Shown here piece after piece: positions 63,198 to 64,000 of a stretch of DNA of 64,000 bases. The notes under the pieces are model-generated. The model was not told the origin of the DNA, did no database searches, and saw only the letters and a program-made list of their open reading frames with translations. The position numbers and the translations under genes were made by a program. Position 1 is the stretch's first letter. Every line of letters begins with the position of its first letter. The stretch comes from Mucilaginibacter cryoferens (GTDB lineage: Bacteria > Bacteroidota > Bacteroidia > Sphingobacteriales > Sphingobacteriaceae), in assembly GCF_014205845.1 (NCBI RefSeq), contig NZ_JACHCR010000029.1, positions 19,989 through 83,988 on the forward strand, read 5' to 3'.

Positions 63198-63200
63198 GGT

Positions 63201-63590
63201 TTATTCCTCCATTTTTTTTAAGATCTCTTTTATCTCCTGTAGTTCTTTATCGCTTGTTTTTTTGTTGCCCAACAGCTGCATCACCAGCTTGCTTGCCGAT
63301 CCCTTGTACATCGAATCCACAAACTTATCCAGCAAATGCGATTTAGTTCTCTGCTCCTCCTCGGCCACACTGTAAATATGTTTCATCTGGCTTTCATCGC
63401 GGTTAAGGATATTTTTATCTGCCATTATCTGCATCAGCTTTAACGTAGTTGTATAATTTACGTCCTTCTGCTTCAACAGCTCGTCGTTAACCATACGTAC
63501 GGTTGAGGGGCCTTTTTCCCATAAAACCTGCAATATTTCCAATTCGGATTTTGTAGGCTCCAGCTGCTTATTTTGTTCTGTTTCATTCAT
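63201..63590 (-). CDS. BlaI/MecI/CopY-family transcriptional repressor
   Basis: The 129-residue protein has a winged-helix domain (residues about 12-75): LEILQVLWEKGPSTVRMVN and YTTTLKLMQIMADKNILNRD, followed by a dimerisation part. The family binds palindromic operators and is inactivated by cleavage through an M56 partner, here encoded 3 bp downstream. Its promoter contains a TTTCGTACGAAA palindrome between the -33 and -7 motifs (63598-63628), strongly suggesting autoregulation. The start codon is only 7 bp from the -7 motif. Confidence 0.94.
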   Translation of the reverse strand: MNETEQNKQLEPTKSELEILQVLWEKGPSTVRMVNDELLKQKDVNYTTTLKLMQIMADKNILNRDESQMKHIYSVAEEEQRTKSHLLDKFVDSMYKGSASKLVMQLLGNKKTSDKELQEIKEILKKMEE

Positions 63591-63597
63591 AACAATT

Positions 63598-63652
63598 CAA
63601 AGGTAGGAATATTTTCGTACGAAACAAATATTATGTAATAAATTTTTCGTAC
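63598..63652 (-). promoter_or_regulatory. blaI promoter with operator between -33 and -7
   Basis: On the minus strand TTTG (63625-63628) and TACCTTTG (63598-63605) are 19 bp apart. The palindrome TTTCGTACGAAA (63613-63624) fills most of that spacer. A second copy of TTTCGTAC (63645-63652) lies three helical turns upstream. The start codon at 63590 follows at once, so the mRNA is probably nearly leaderless. Confidence 0.7.
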
Positions 63653-63820
63653 CTTTTGTTTATGTCGAATAGTACGGGCATCAATTGGATGAAATGGGTA
63701 CTGAATTGTATGGTAAAAGGGAAGAAATTTTGGTATAAGAGGGGGTAAAAAAAGATCGTCATTGCGAGTGACAACCAGCTCGACTGGAAAAAACATTGAT
63801 GACATCCTAAAAAAGATCGT

Positions 63821-63908
63821 CATTGCGAGGAGGTACGACGAAGCAATCCCCGACTTACAGGGCGGATTTGCATAGCAACTCTGTAAATCGGGGATTGCTT
63901 CGTGCCTC
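63821..63908. repeat. Dispersed palindromic repeat CATTGCGAGG..CGAAGCAATCCCC
   Basis: A 15-bp perfect inverted repeat, CGAAGCAATCCCCGA (63839-63853) with 63888-63902, is flanked by partly pairing GAGG/CCTC sequences. This is a well-known dispersed intergenic repeat type in diverse bacterial genomes. Confidence 0.85.
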
Positions 63909-64000
63909 GATTTCTATGATCTATGCAACTAATTTTAGATAATTTTTTTCATATTTTCTATTTTGATTGACGCAGGAAAAAATTCGTTGTACAAGTTTGT

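Larger units (their letters stand above)
63591..64000. other. Promoter and repeat region at the window end
   Basis: The first 60 bp hold the blaI promoter and operator. The rest (to 64000) holds two direct copies of AAAAAAGATCGTCATTGCGA (63748-63768, 63809-63829) and a large palindromic repeat (63821-63908). No gene was recognised; a short minus-strand open frame extending upstream of blaI overlaps the repeats and is not called. Confidence 0.6.

Noticed and set aside
61497..63590. Beta-lactam resistance locus
   Set aside because: No beta-lactamase or PBP gene and no sensor domain are present; the BlaI/M56 pair alone does not show resistance.
63587..63823. 78-codon minus-strand open frame upstream of blaI
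   Set aside because: It covers the blaI promoter and dispersed repeats and is antisense to no known gene; its composition is not protein-like.
1..64000. tRNA, rRNA, IS element or prophage genes
   Set aside because: No cloverleaf, rRNA motif, transposase, integrase or phage structural gene was recognised on either strand.

Overview
The window looks like chromosomal DNA of a Bacteroidota bacterium, most likely a member of the Sphingobacteriaceae close to Mucilaginibacter or Pedobacter. This is inferred from the gene families (TonB-receptor-type outer-membrane beta-barrel with a carboxypeptidase-regulatory domain, DUF4251 protein, ~800-residue double FtsX permeases, BlaI/M56 pair), from moderate-to-low GC, and from promoter motifs of the Bacteroidota form TTTG-N(17-23)-TAnnTTTG. 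No rRNA, tRNA, CRISPR array, prophage or insertion sequence was recognised. I found no single unmistakably novel system; the least ordinary features are the permease array with its divergent NtrC-type regulators, and the density of structured intergenic repeats.

Layout. 1-17084 (all minus strand): a periplasmic adaptor, one ABC ATPase and six tandem FtsX/MacB-type permeases, the last cut by the window edge. 17801-20498 (plus): an NtrC-type response regulator overlapping its sensor kinase, divergent from the transporter genes across a 0.7-kb region that holds paired inverted repeats and a composite palindromic element. 20545-24294: a small unknown protein, an FMN reductase, HtpG and a secreted DUF4251 protein. 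24352-27844 (minus): ethanolamine permease, EutB and EutC. 28009-33700: a secreted-type sugar isomerase/epimerase homologue, an AraC regulator, two SDR oxidoreductases, a small unknown, an SGNH hydrolase and a small membrane protein. 33888-38432: a single-domain response regulator, then GlgX and TreZ, overlapping. 38746-40653: a TetR regulator divergent from a MscS channel. 40786-47414 (minus): TetR, TolC, adaptor and RND pump operon. 47702-49768: PurB and an Nfu-type Fe-S protein. 50115-57669 (minus): MtaB, Lgt, GtrA and an inositol-monophosphatase-like enzyme (overlapping), UbiX, then Ppk1 and Ppx (overlapping). 57859-63590: YajQ, an outer-membrane beta-barrel protein, and a BlaI/M56 pair.

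How the genes work together. The 5' third reads as one export or envelope-stress module: the NtrC-type pair probably controls the adaptor/ATPase/permease genes, although I could not find a sigma-54 promoter. The second export module (RND) has its own TetR gene, whose start codon lies inside a palindrome overlapping its promoter. The eut genes supply uptake and cleavage of ethanolamine without microcompartment genes nearby. GlgX and TreZ act on glycogen-type glucans; TreY, which TreZ needs, is not in the window. Ppk1 and Ppx make and degrade polyphosphate from one overlapping unit.

Repeats are the other theme. At least three intergenic families recur: C-rich hairpins with a TGAA loop lying directly at gene ends, elements of the CATTGCGAGG/CGAAGCAATC type, and long imperfect palindromes built from short reiterated words, which fill several spacers including those between the permease paralogues.
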